DNA of 52,625 nt from Archaeoglobi archaeon (GCA_029259345.1 JAPDIX010000034.1:1-52625); one strand, 5' to 3'; shown: positions 29,133-38,727, counted from the stretch's first letter. Notes: generated by a model from the sequence alone, not told the origin. Numbers and translations are program-made.

Positions 29133-30103
29133 CGTTCCACAATAAATTCATCAACCTCAACGCCAAAATGTCTTGCTTTCTCACCAATCCAGACGAGCAC
29201 TTCATCACCTTCTTTTAGCTCGGAAACCGAAATGTGCTCTCCGTCTGGGGCGATAAGCTTTATCGTTTCAGCATTCTGAAGTATGACGCTACCCTCTTCC
29301 CCATTCACAGATGCCTTGACAAGGATAAGCGGTCTCCTCTCAATCTTAACTCTCCCCACGTAGCTCTCCCTCGCTCTCCCGTCATAACTCACAATTTCAA
29401 CCTCATCACCAGCTTTGAGCTCGGCAAGATACTTCGTCTTATCTCCCACTTTCAGATAAGCGTTGACACTTCCAGCATTCACTCTGAAAGGTCTTGAAGC
29501 GACGTACTCACTCTCCTCACTCTCACTCGCCACAAGAAACATGAAAGCAGACCTGTTGCCAACAAGCATCCCCTCTCCGGGAGTCATCAGTGTCACGGTG
29601 TCGATGCAAACTCTCTCACCGACTCCAAGGGGCTTTATTTCTACAATTTTACCTCTCAGAAGTTCAATGCTCTCTTTCTGCTCTTTAACCAATCTGTAGT
29701 AGTTCGTCAGCTCTTCCCTATCGCCTTTGACCGCTATACCATCCGCACCTTTTTCCAGTGTTGTCAGAACCAGCTTTGCTTCCTCTATGTCATCAACTGC
29801 AGCGATAGCTTTCCCACCTTTTTTCATTGCCACAATGTTCTCAAGCGGGATAACCTTCCAGTCTTCAAACTTCAGGATGACGACATCACCGCTTTCAACA
29901 GCTCTAAGCTGGTCGTCTGCCGAACTTATTTTCATCAAAGCCCTCTCAAGGGGCAGGAGTTTTATTCTCCCAAGCTTTTTTGCCTTATCCAGAAACTTTT
30001 CACTCACAACAGCACCGTCGAATCCGATCTCAATCGCATCTTTCAGCATCTCTTTGGCAACTTCCCAGCTTTCAGTTTCAGCCAACAACCATATTTCCTT
30101 CAT
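29129..30103 (-). CDS. Archaeal 3-dehydroquinate synthase (type II, AroB')
   Basis: KEIWLLAETESWEVAKEML; VCIDTVTLMTPGEGMLVGNRSAFMFLVASES; position between ADH synthase and AroD. Confidence 0.9.
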   Translation of the reverse strand: MKEIWLLAETESWEVAKEMLKDAIEIGFDGAVVSEKFLDKAKKLGRIKLLPLERALMKISSADDQLRAVESGDVVILKFEDWKVIPLENIVAMKKGGKAIAAVDDIEEAKLVLTTLEKGADGIAVKGDREELTNYYRLVKEQKESIELLRGKIVEIKPLGVGERVCIDTVTLMTPGEGMLVGNRSAFMFLVASESEESEYVASRPFRVNAGSVNAYLKVGDKTKYLAELKAGDEVEIVSYDGRARESYVGRVKIERRPLILVKASVNGEEGSVILQNAETIKLIAPDGEHISVSELKEGDEVLVWIGEKARHFGVEVDEFIVER

Positions 30104-30860
30104 ACTCCATCACGTCCTCCGCTCTCAGGTTGTTATGGACTATCATGTGCAACGCCTTGGCAACCTTAGTTGGATGGCTGCTGTTAAATATGTTTCTCCC
30201 AACAGCGACTCCAACAGCACCCCTGTTCATAGCATCCTCAACTTTTCTGTAAAGCTCATACTCACTCCCCTTACTTCCACCAGCTATGACAACAGGCAAA
30301 TCGCAAATTGCCGTAACCTTCTCGAACTTGAAGGTGTATGGAACCTTTATTATATCCGCTCCCAGCTCATATCCAATTCTCGCCGCATGTTTCACAGTTT
30401 CAGTGTTGACCTCAATACCTCCTCTCGGATACATCATCGCAAGCAGTGGAATGCCATACCAGTCGCACACCTCAGACACTTGACCAAGCATCTCTATCTG
30501 CTTAGCCTCGGTTTTGCTTCCTATATTTACATGCATGCTCACACCATCCGCCCCAAGAGAGATTGCTTTCTCTACTGTTGTCACTAGTCTCTTATCGTTC
30601 GGGTCTTCAGCCCACATTGTGGAACCGCTTAAATGTATAATCAGTCCAGCCTCCATCTCTGCAATAACCTCCGACCTCTTCGCAACTCCTTTGTGTATGA
30701 TTATGGCATCCACATATTCCTGTACCGCTTCGACAACTCTGTCAACTTTTTCGATCCCCTTCTCTGGCTGAGTGACTCCATGATCCATTGGGAGTATTAC
30801 TGACCGCCCATTCTTAATTATTCTTTTTATTCTTCTTTTTTTACCAACCATATAAAACAC
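30078..30860 (-). CDS. 2-amino-3,7-dideoxy-D-threo-hept-6-ulosonate (ADH) synthase / class I FBP aldolase-like (AroA')
   Basis: ILPMDHGVTQP, MHVNIGSKTEAKQIE, DIIKVPYTFKFEK, VVIAGGSKGSEYE, GAVGVAVGRNIFN. Confidence 0.9.
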   Translation of the reverse strand: MFYMVGKKRRIKRIIKNGRSVILPMDHGVTQPEKGIEKVDRVVEAVQEYVDAIIIHKGVAKRSEVIAEMEAGLIIHLSGSTMWAEDPNDKRLVTTVEKAISLGADGVSMHVNIGSKTEAKQIEMLGQVSEVCDWYGIPLLAMMYPRGGIEVNTETVKHAARIGYELGADIIKVPYTFKFEKVTAICDLPVVIAGGSKGSEYELYRKVEDAMNRGAVGVAVGRNIFNSSHPTKVAKALHMIVHNNLRAEDVMEYEGNMVVG

Positions 30861-31099
30861 CTCTTATATTTTTAGACCATAGACATATACAAACACCAGA
30901 AGCCAACGCAGTTCACCTCCTTTTAAAAGCTAAAGCTGTATCTAAAACCAAAGAAAAATCCGTAGGGGTTTTCGAATCTTGACACTAAACCCATTGTCTG
31001 TTTGTTTGCCATGCAGTATTTAAAAATTTTGTTGCGTGTTCAGATACAAGCTTAGGAAAATTGCTTTAAAGGCGGCAACAGAGCGCTGCCGGCAGGATT

Positions 31100-31793
31100 A
31101 TGGGTGACGAAACTAAAAAACTCGTTAGAGAGGCGAAAGATGCTTCAACTCTTATCATAGAGGGAACTAGGGCTGGCAGGGGGGAAGACATTAACGTTTC
31201 AGAAAAAGACATCAAGACAGCTTGTTGTCACAGCCAAAGAAGCATACATACTCCACGCCATAGAGCTCGTTGACGGCGAGAGCAGGATGGATGGGGTTGG
31301 GATATACGGGGAACTTAAAGACAGAAGGGAGAAGTGGGAGACCAACATTGTGATGGAAAAATGGGATGAAAACTACGTAGATCCGGTGGAGATAAGGCGA
31401 AATCCTGACGGCTACATCCTCTGCTTCTCGTTCTACGACATGAAGCACCTGCTGGACATCAAGCCCGAAGGTGGAGTTTACGTTTATTCAGCTAGCGAGG
31501 CCTTCAGTGAAGAGAAGGAGTTTGACTTCCTCAGGCTTTACAAATGGCTCGAAACATTCAACTTCAGGGTTTACGGCTTCGAGATGGTTTTTGAAAGTGA
31601 AAGGCCTGAGCCGAGGTTCGTGAAGGGCTACCACGCCTCAGGACATGTATCGAAAGACGATTTGAGGTGGATTATTGAAGAAATTGATCCCGATACAATT
31701 ATTCCAGCCCATACTGAGAATCCTGAGTGGTTTGCTGAGAACTTTGACGGTGTTGCTGTCCTCAAAAATGGGGACAGTGTAGAGGTAAGCTGA
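31100..31793 (+). pseudogene. Decayed RNase J/metallo-beta-lactamase-fold protein (N-terminus missing, internal frameshifting deletion)
   Basis: Frame 1: MGDETKKLVREAKDASTLIIEGTRAGRGEDINVSEKDIK; frame 2: RQLVVTAKEAYILHAIELVDGESRMDG...GYHASGHVSKDDLRWIIEEIDPDTIIPAHTENPEWF; no HxHxDH region present. Confidence 0.75.
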
Positions 31794-31843
31794 CCCTATG
31801 TAAAACTCAATTCCGGCACTAGTTCAACTGAGTCAAATTTTTG

Positions 31844-32965
31844 TCATGACTTCAAAGCCTCAAGCACAACCTCGGAGATATCTCTAACATCCAGTTCGAG
31901 CCCCTCATCACTTACAGCATTATCAAGCATCATCAGGCAAACTGGACAGGACGTAACAAGAATTTCAGCAGTCTCAGCGGCCTCCTTAACTCTCATCCTT
32001 GCGGGACTATCTTTACCACCAAGGTAATCGGTGTAGAAATTTCCGCTTCCTCCCCCGCAGCAGAAGGAATCTTTGCGGTTTCTCGGCATTTCGTAAAAAC
32101 TTCCAATTCTCGACAGCAGTTTTCTGGGCTCTTTGTAAACGCCATTCCACCTTCCGAGAAAGCAGGGATCGTGGTATGTTAGCTTCCCCTCAACCTTCCC
32201 CACTTTCAGCTCTCCGTCATTCACAAGATTCCAGAGGAGCTGAGTGTGGTGAACTACATCCAACCCGTAGTAATTCCTGAAGGCGTTGAATGCGTGTGGG
32301 TCTGGCGTTAAGACCTTCTTCACACCTCTCTCCTCAAATCTTTTCCGATTTTGCTCCATAAGCTGCTCGAACAGTCCAAATTCACCCATGATGACTGCCT
32401 CGTTCCCCTCACAAATTTCATCACTGAAAACACCGTAATCCACACCTGCAACATCGAGCAGCTCCAGCAGAGCTTTCAGTGACTTTTTTGCCCTGTCATC
32501 GTATGCGGCAACACAGCCTGCATGCAGCAGAAACTCGTTGTTGGCGTAATCCCTTCCAACCCACTCAAGTCTCTTGGCAGCGTAGCCCCATGGGTTGCCA
32601 AACTTCGCTAAATTGTTGAAAAACTCCCCAACCTTCTTCGGAACCAGTCCCCTCTCAACCATATCGCTTCTCGCAGCAATGAAAACATCTACGAGCTGCT
32701 CGTTAAACTTGAAAACGCAGTGCTCAACACAGTTTCTGCAGGTTGAGCAGGAGTACATTATCTCTCCGAGGTGCTCGCTCCACTCTATCTCGTTGTTCAT
32801 CCACGCTCTTATCAGCCACATCCTCCCGCCGGAGAAGTACGTCTCGAATCTATATTTTGCATACGATGGGCAATTGATCTCCGAGTAGTCTGACGGGAAT
32901 TTGCAGTATCCACATCTGAAGCAGCGGTGAACGATTTCTGCGTAATTGACCTTTTCCAACATCAT
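31844..32965 (-). CDS. CCG-domain Fe-S oxidoreductase (HdrD/GlpC-like)
   Basis: CFRCGYC, CSTCRNCVEHC, HDPCFLGRWNGVY, FCCGGGSGNFY, TSCPVCLMML. Confidence 0.88.
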   Translation of the reverse strand: MMLEKVNYAEIVHRCFRCGYCKFPSDYSEINCPSYAKYRFETYFSGGRMWLIRAWMNNEIEWSEHLGEIMYSCSTCRNCVEHCVFKFNEQLVDVFIAARSDMVERGLVPKKVGEFFNNLAKFGNPWGYAAKRLEWVGRDYANNEFLLHAGCVAAYDDRAKKSLKALLELLDVAGVDYGVFSDEICEGNEAVIMGEFGLFEQLMEQNRKRFEERGVKKVLTPDPHAFNAFRNYYGLDVVHHTQLLWNLVNDGELKVGKVEGKLTYHDPCFLGRWNGVYKEPRKLLSRIGSFYEMPRNRKDSFCCGGGSGNFYTDYLGGKDSPARMRVKEAAETAEILVTSCPVCLMMLDNAVSDEGLELDVRDISEVVLEALKS

Positions 32966-34332
32966 TTCACCTCCCAGTTTCCGGGGTTCATTACGCCATT
33001 GGGATCCAGCATCTCGATCACACTCTTTATCAGCCTCTTCGCCCCTTCATCCATACTTTCCAGTATCAGCTGCTGCGCTGGAGCCTCAGCCTTCCATGGT
33101 ATTCCACCCATTTCCAGTACAGCTTTGTTGGTTTCATGCAGAGCCTTTCTGGCCCTTTCAACATCCTCCTCGTCAGCTCTGTTAAAAGGATAGGCGTAGG
33201 CGAACATCATGCAGTGCGATCTTCCGATGATACGTATGCTGAAGGCCCAGTCAATTCCCAGCCTCTCCACGATCTCCAGACCCTTCTGGTAGGCAACATC
33301 GAAGAGATCAACTGGTAGAATTGCCCCAACATATTCGAATCCTCCTCCCCTCCTGACGTCAGCAAACCTGACAAGCTGGGACATCGGCTCTTGAAGGAAC
33401 ATCGCCTTCATTCCAGGTGTAAGGTACAGAAATCCCCCTTCCTTCTGCTTTATGTAGTCCATCAGGGCATTGCGAATAATCTTCTTCTTGAATTCGAGCT
33501 CTTCCTCGCTGTCTGCTGTTACATAGATGGTGGTGTGCTGAAATCCCTCGGCCCACTCAGGCCTTGGCTGCGCCCACACTGTGATATCCTCTGCCATCTC
33601 GGTATGGGCGACCCTCCATATCACGTCGCTCACATAAGACGGATTCTCGGTTACGAAGATCATCACGTCTCTGTAGCGGTGCTTGGGGAAGAGCTTGATG
33701 CCCAGCTTGGTAACGATTCCTGTCCTTCCGAACCAGCCGATGAACAGACCTGCAAGGTCGGGCAAGGGGGAGCGGGAGAACCAGTAGGGAGAAACGCTGC
33801 ATGAACCAACCCTGCATATCTCTCCTGTCGGCAGTACTACCTCCATCCCAGTTATCATCTCCGAATGGAAGCCGTAGATCTGAGACAATCTGCCGGATCC
33901 GTGAATAAGGGCATTGGCGGTAACAGTAGCTATTGGTGGTGCGTCTGGAGTTGAAATGCGGAGAGAAGGATACTTTTTGTCGAGGTAGGCCTTGAGCCTG
34001 CCCTCACTCACTCCTGCTTCTATTACAGCGTACCTCGCCTTCTCATTTACCTCGATTATTCTGTCCATTCTCTTCATGTCGACAACTATCCCGCCCCTAA
34101 GAGGCCTGACCAAACCGCTCAGCGACAATGCCCCTCCCATCGGCACAACCGGAACCTTATGCTTGTTTGCCAGAAGAACGATTTTCTGCACCTCTTCAGT
34201 TGTTTTGGGCATCACAACGTAATCCGGCTTAACCGGCGGCATAGTTCCAGGGTCTGAGGAGTAAATGTATAACTCCTCCGGCTCCTTTGAAACGAACTCT
34301 TCTCCAACAATCGCCTTAAGCTCCTCGTACAT
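32962..34332 (-). CDS. FAD-linked oxidase (GlcD / D-2-hydroxyacid dehydrogenase family); start near MYEELKAIVGEEF
   Basis: VVPMGGALSLSGLVRPLRGGIVVDMKRMDRI; MLDPNGVMNPGNWEV C-terminus. Confidence 0.9.
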   Translation of the reverse strand: MYEELKAIVGEEFVSKEPEELYIYSSDPGTMPPVKPDYVVMPKTTEEVQKIVLLANKHKVPVVPMGGALSLSGLVRPLRGGIVVDMKRMDRIIEVNEKARYAVIEAGVSEGRLKAYLDKKYPSLRISTPDAPPIATVTANALIHGSGRLSQIYGFHSEMITGMEVVLPTGEICRVGSCSVSPYWFSRSPLPDLAGLFIGWFGRTGIVTKLGIKLFPKHRYRDVMIFVTENPSYVSDVIWRVAHTEMAEDITVWAQPRPEWAEGFQHTTIYVTADSEEELEFKKKIIRNALMDYIKQKEGGFLYLTPGMKAMFLQEPMSQLVRFADVRRGGGFEYVGAILPVDLFDVAYQKGLEIVERLGIDWAFSIRIIGRSHCMMFAYAYPFNRADEEDVERARKALHETNKAVLEMGGIPWKAEAPAQQLILESMDEGAKRLIKSVIEMLDPNGVMNPGNWEVK

Positions 34333-34333
34333 C

Positions 34334-35365
34334 TTAATCACGCCCCGGAAGTTTCGGCATCTCACCAATTGCGAGCCTGCACAGATCGCTGACGAGAATT
34401 GGCATCAAACCAGCCTTCGCAGTTCTTTCTGCCAGTGCAACGTAGCACATGGGACAGTTAAATACAGCAAACCTCGCTCCAGACTTTGCCATGTCCTCCA
34501 CGTTCTTCTTCTGTACTTCCTCTGCCAGCTCATATTCACCCCACATCTGAAACACGGCTCCGCAGCAGATCCCATTCTCCCTGTCGTACTCCCTCTCGAC
34601 CCTCTCTGCACCTATGAGCTCGAAGACCTTGTCGAGAATCCTGTCCGTTTCGGGGCTGAGCCTGTTGGAGCAGTTCCTCTGGTAGGCAACCTTGACGTTC
34701 AGCTTCCTTATCTTGTCCTCGTTCTCCTTCAGCCAGTTGTACAGGTACTCGTAAAGATGCACAGTTTTGAAAGGCACCTCAATGCCATAGGCCTTGGCAT
34801 AGGAGTTGAAAAAGCCGTAGCACTCGTCGTGGAAACAGACAAGCTCATCCACACCATACTTCTTTATGTTCTCTATCGTCTGCCTAGCTCTTTCCTTTAT
34901 AACAGACATGTTAGCGAAGTGTAGATATACGAGGTTGCAGAAGATCTGTCTTCCCATTATAACCGGCAGACCCTCGAAAAGCTTGCTCTTCACGTTGTCT
35001 CTCAAATCGGGGAAAAGACAAAGGGAAAGAGCTTTGCTACCAACCTCCCTTATTGCAGCCAGATCCTTTTCCTTTGTCGCATACATTTTAACAAGCTGCT
35101 TGGAGATCGGTTTCGGAGCAAGATTTATTCCATACTCCTCCTGAAGCTCGACTATGCGGTAAAAGGGGTGGTTGCCGTAGGGACAGTATTCTTCACAAGA
35201 ATAGCAGGTTTTGCACTCCTCAAGAACCTTGCTGTACTCTCCCTTCGCGATCTTTATCCTCTCCTCCCTCGCAGACTCAAAATCGTAATTCAGATACTGA
35301 CATTTCGTCAAACAGGCATAGCTATCGCAGTTAAAACACCTGTCTGGATCAAACTTCAGGTTCAT
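34334..35365 (-). CDS. CCG-domain Fe-S protein with N-terminal Cys clusters
   Basis: CFNCDSYACLTKC, CKTCYSCEEYC, CCGAVFQMWGEYE, NCPMCYVAL. Confidence 0.85.
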   Translation of the reverse strand: MNLKFDPDRCFNCDSYACLTKCQYLNYDFESAREERIKIAKGEYSKVLEECKTCYSCEEYCPYGNHPFYRIVELQEEYGINLAPKPISKQLVKMYATKEKDLAAIREVGSKALSLCLFPDLRDNVKSKLFEGLPVIMGRQIFCNLVYLHFANMSVIKERARQTIENIKKYGVDELVCFHDECYGFFNSYAKAYGIEVPFKTVHLYEYLYNWLKENEDKIRKLNVKVAYQRNCSNRLSPETDRILDKVFELIGAERVEREYDRENGICCGAVFQMWGEYELAEEVQKKNVEDMAKSGARFAVFNCPMCYVALAERTAKAGLMPILVSDLCRLAIGEMPKLPGRD

Positions 35366-35377
35366 AACGTCACCTCC

Positions 35378-35578
35378 TCATAAATTCCTCCAAACCCAAA
35401 TTCTACGTACTCGTCCAATCACACTTCTCTGCATGAGGTCATCCTTAAGCTTTGGCATCCTCCCACTAGCCCTACCCAGAAGACGTTCTTCTGGCTCCCC
35501 CTCTTTTATAGCAAGCATACAGCAAGATGCACATGTGTCTGGTGCGCTTTCCGGAATGTAGAACAATCCCCATTTCAT
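35378..35578 (-). CDS. Small Cys-containing protein (66 aa), function unknown
   Basis: ORF with ATGA-type overlap to the upstream acyl-CoA synthetase; CASCCMLAIKEGEPEERLLGR. Confidence 0.5.
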   Translation of the reverse strand: MKWGLFYIPESAPDTCASCCMLAIKEGEPEERLLGRASGRMPKLKDDLMQRSVIGRVRRIWVWRNL

Positions 35579-37275
35579 CTCTCCATAAATCTCTCTCTTA
35601 GCTTCTTCTTATCCATCTTACCTGTGCTCGTCTTTGGTATTTCGTCAACAAAAACTACCTTGTCTGGAAGCCACCATTTTGGCATCAGGCCCTTGTCGAC
35701 GCACTCTTTCATTAAAAACTCCTTTATGTCCTCTTCGGTCACGTCTCCCTCTGCAACAACGACTGCCATTGGCCTCTCGACCCACTTCGGATCATGCATT
35801 GCAATAACTGCCACCTCCTTTACTGCTGGATGAGTCGAGATGAATCCTTCAAGCCTTGCCGAAGGGATCCACTCTCCACCACTCTTTATTGCATCCTTCT
35901 CCCTATCGACGAACATTATGCAGTAATGCTCGTCAATCGTGCAGATGTCATCAACGTCGAACCAACCAAATCTCCATGCACGATCGGTTTTTTCTTCGTC
36001 TTTATAGTACCCTCTAGTTATAGAGGGTGAGCAAAACAAAGCCCGGCCAGGGGTTTTTCCGTCATGCGGCAGAGGGTCCCCCTCGTCATCCACCAGCTTT
36101 ATTAGAGTGAGCGGGACTGGAACACCGAGGCTGTTGTTAACAACAAAGTGATCCCTCAATTTCTCCTCGTCAGTACCCATCCTCATCCACAGGCGTGGAA
36201 TGAAAATTGAGCGGGTTATGGCCGTTAAAGTTTCCGACGGTCCGTAACCGGTCACTACATCGATGCCCAGCTTCTTTGCATCTTCATAGAGTGCAAGGGG
36301 CAAAGCTTCCCCACCGTAGCCGAACTGAAGTCCTTTAAGTTCTGCCTTCATCTTTTTTGCCTCGTTGACAATTGCGTAAAGCATGGTTGGTACGCCAGAC
36401 GCAACAACCTTTCCATCAACTTTCTTGGCTATTGGAAGGTAGTTCATAATTTGCTCGGTCACGTGTCTCCACTCGTATCTGCCGGGGAAAACCATCATGT
36501 TTCCACCTATAAAAGACGTGTAGGGTGTCATCCAGCCAAAGATGTGGAAGTAAGGGACCAAGGTAAAAACGATGTCTCGATTGCTGATTCTAAAGGGCCT
36601 CTCCGCCTGAGCGATTGATAGCTGCATTGATGATATCACAAACTGCCTGTGAGTGTGGTACACGCCCTTGGGCCTCCCAGTGGTTCCTGATGTAAAGAAA
36701 AGGCCTGCAACAACGTACTCATCAAGATCTGGCCACTCATAGCTTCTACTCTGCTCCTTAAGTGCTTCCTCGTACTCAGCAACCTCAAAGTCAAACTCTG
36801 GGATCTCCCCTTTCCCCGTGCAGGTTATCTTGTCGCTCATCACCACGACCTTTTTGATCGAGCTGACCATTTGCAGAATTGGCTTCAAATACTGGGCAAA
36901 GCTCATATCTACGAAGAGGATCTCAGGCTCTGCAACATTCATTGTGTAAATTATTTCTTCCGGTGCGAGCCTTATGTTGACCGTGTAAAGTGTAGCTCCA
37001 TACATTGGTACGGCATACATGAGTTCCTGATACCGTATGCTGTTCCAGTCCATCACTGCAACTCTCGTTCCCATCTCCCACTTCTCTTTTCCTCTCTTAA
37101 CCCCTAGAGTTTCAAGAAAACTTCCGAGTCTATTAACCCTCTCGGCAAATTCTGCGTAGGTAAATTCTTTGCTGGGATAACTTGGCGGGGCATAGACGAG
37201 CTTTTGGTCTGGAGCTATTTGCTGTGAATAAAAGAAGATTTTGTCAACGGTCAATTGATAGTCACGGCAAATCAT
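35575..37275 (-). CDS. AMP-dependent acyl-CoA synthetase
   Basis: FFTSGTTGRPKGVYHTH, YGPSETLT, CIMFVDREKDAIKSGGEWIPS, DEIPKTSTGKMDKKKLR. Confidence 0.92.
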   Translation of the reverse strand: MICRDYQLTVDKIFFYSQQIAPDQKLVYAPPSYPSKEFTYAEFAERVNRLGSFLETLGVKRGKEKWEMGTRVAVMDWNSIRYQELMYAVPMYGATLYTVNIRLAPEEIIYTMNVAEPEILFVDMSFAQYLKPILQMVSSIKKVVVMSDKITCTGKGEIPEFDFEVAEYEEALKEQSRSYEWPDLDEYVVAGLFFTSGTTGRPKGVYHTHRQFVISSMQLSIAQAERPFRISNRDIVFTLVPYFHIFGWMTPYTSFIGGNMMVFPGRYEWRHVTEQIMNYLPIAKKVDGKVVASGVPTMLYAIVNEAKKMKAELKGLQFGYGGEALPLALYEDAKKLGIDVVTGYGPSETLTAITRSIFIPRLWMRMGTDEEKLRDHFVVNNSLGVPVPLTLIKLVDDEGDPLPHDGKTPGRALFCSPSITRGYYKDEEKTDRAWRFGWFDVDDICTIDEHYCIMFVDREKDAIKSGGEWIPSARLEGFISTHPAVKEVAVIAMHDPKWVERPMAVVVAEGDVTEEDIKEFLMKECVDKGLMPKWWLPDKVVFVDEIPKTSTGKMDKKKLRERFMER

Positions 37276-37300
37276 AAATCATTTGAAATTTACAAATATA

Positions 37301-37860
37301 TTAAGATTTTGTTTCCTGTTTCATCATACTTGGAATTTCACCCCCCACATAACCATTACCAACCAACTTCCCAATAAACAATTCGTACCTATCTTTCTCA
37401 GCATATCTTCTCAGCAGCAAATTCAGCAAATTTCTTACTTCTCTGGCACTCTAGGACATCCATTTGTTCTTCAGTCTCTTGCTTGTCTCTCCCATAAGCC
37501 TCTCCATCCAGTTGTTGTGCCACGGAATTGCTATCCCTTCAAGCCTCTTGCAGGCAAAGAGAAGGACGCACTTTATGTGTTTCCTGAAGAACTTCGAAAC
37601 CTTCCAGTAGTCTTTCGATTCCGTCTCCTCAGCAAATCCATTCAGGGCCTTTTCTGTCTTTATTCTGCTCTCTAAATCAGGCTTGTCGAGGGAGTACTTT
37701 AGCTTCAGCAGAATTCCCTTTACCTAATTGACATATCTTTTTCCTTTTTCGAGATCCACTCCATGCTGCCACAGCTTGTAATTGGCTTCTCTCCACCTGA
37801 CCTATTGCCATAATTCCTCCCTCGCCGCATTCCTTCCGCATTCTCTAGCATGTCTTGCTG
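37301..37860 (-). pseudogene. Degraded transposase (C-terminal part), interrupted by in-frame TAG codons
   Basis: Frame reads VRWREANYKLWQHGVDLEKGKRYVN*VKGILLKLKYSLDKPDLESRIKTEKALNGFAEETESKDYWKVSKFFRKHIKCVLLFACKRLEGIAIPWHNNWMERLMGETSKRLKNKWMS*SAREVRNLLNLLLRRYAEKDRYELFIGKLVGNGYVGGEIPSMMKQETKS(TAA). Confidence 0.7.
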
Positions 37861-37879
37861 ATTCCTAGGCCCAAGTATC

Positions 37880-38119
37880 CTCAGCATCACAAGCGTAAAT
37901 TCTCGACGTTGCAGGAGCGTTTGTTCCAACAAGTGCTCCAACACCGATTATTAGTGGATTTGAAGGACTTAGTGGAGTTATTCTAGACTTAATAAGGTCA
38001 CAAGCAAGTTTTGCACAAAATCCGAACCCCCCAATGTAGTTCTTGGCCAAATCGGAATCATATTTGTTAATTTTGCGATTAGTTAAATCAACACGAAGAA
38101 TTTTGCCAGCGAAACTCAT
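37880..38119 (-). pseudogene. N-terminal fragment of aldehyde:ferredoxin oxidoreductase (AOR, tungsten enzyme)
   Basis: MSFAGKILRVDLTNRKINKYDSDLAKNYIGGFGFCAKLACDLIKSRITPLSPSNPLIIGVGALVGTNAPATSRIYA; the remaining ~500 aa are absent. Confidence 0.8.
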
Positions 38120-38312
38120 TTTACCATCTCCAGCGCCCCATAAAAGCACTGCTCAACACACTTCCCACATTCATTACAATCTTCAGTGAACTTGCCATGT
38201 ACTCTCTTATTTTTATCCTTGAAGCTGAGAAGCTGAATTTTTTGGTGTATGTGTAAGAACATACGAGCATACAGCCAGTGCAGTTCTCAGGGTGAACAAC
38301 AATCATCCACAA
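38116..38312 (-). pseudogene. Frameshifted 4Fe-4S ferredoxin-like protein (AOR partner)
   Basis: Frame A: IVVHPENCTGCMLVCSYTYTKKFSFSASRIKI; frame B: HGKFTEDCNECGKCVEQCFYGALEMVK*, whose stop overlaps the AOR ATG. Confidence 0.65.
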
Positions 38313-38345
38313 CCCTTACCTTAGCCAATTCGCTGTCTTATTATC

Positions 38346-38475
38346 TCACCTATATTTCCGCTTCGTCGCTTCAAATTTGGAGACTTTTTTCTCGTCTCCT
38401 ATTACTTCTGAGACCAAAATGACTTTTGGTACTTTGTAGGGTGCTAAACGCTCACCACTGACAAGCTCTTCATTT
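38346..38475 (-). pseudogene. Possible C-terminal remnant of an AMP-binding acyl-CoA synthetase
   Basis: VSGERLAPYKVPKVILVSEVI resembles the 'LAPYKVPK.I.FVDEIP' C-terminal motif; no catalytic region present. Confidence 0.4.
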
Positions 38476-38727
38476 TTTTGATGTAAATTCTCATGTTTTT
38501 TATATAAGAATATATGAAAATTTCGATGGAGGGTAAAAGCAGAATAATCCAAAATTATACTTACTATCTATATTGGAGGCTATGGTTAATTTTTTAAATG
38601 TATGTCCTCTACGGCTTTATAAATTCTCATTGCTATAGTGGCGAACTCTTATCGATAGCATTAAGCTAAAATAAGTTTTAGAGAAAAATAAAATAAGGAA
38701 AGTAGGATTCTTGCATTCGGTTTTTCA

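Noticed and set aside
29727-30587. 286-aa plus-strand ORF
   Set aside because: Antisense to DHQ synthase II and ADH synthase; shadow ORF composition
34265-34924. 219-aa plus-strand ORF
   Set aside because: Antisense to the CCG Fe-S and FAD oxidase genes
37283-37675. 130-aa plus-strand ORF
   Set aside because: Antisense shadow of the degraded transposase; the minus-strand reading is clearly protein-like
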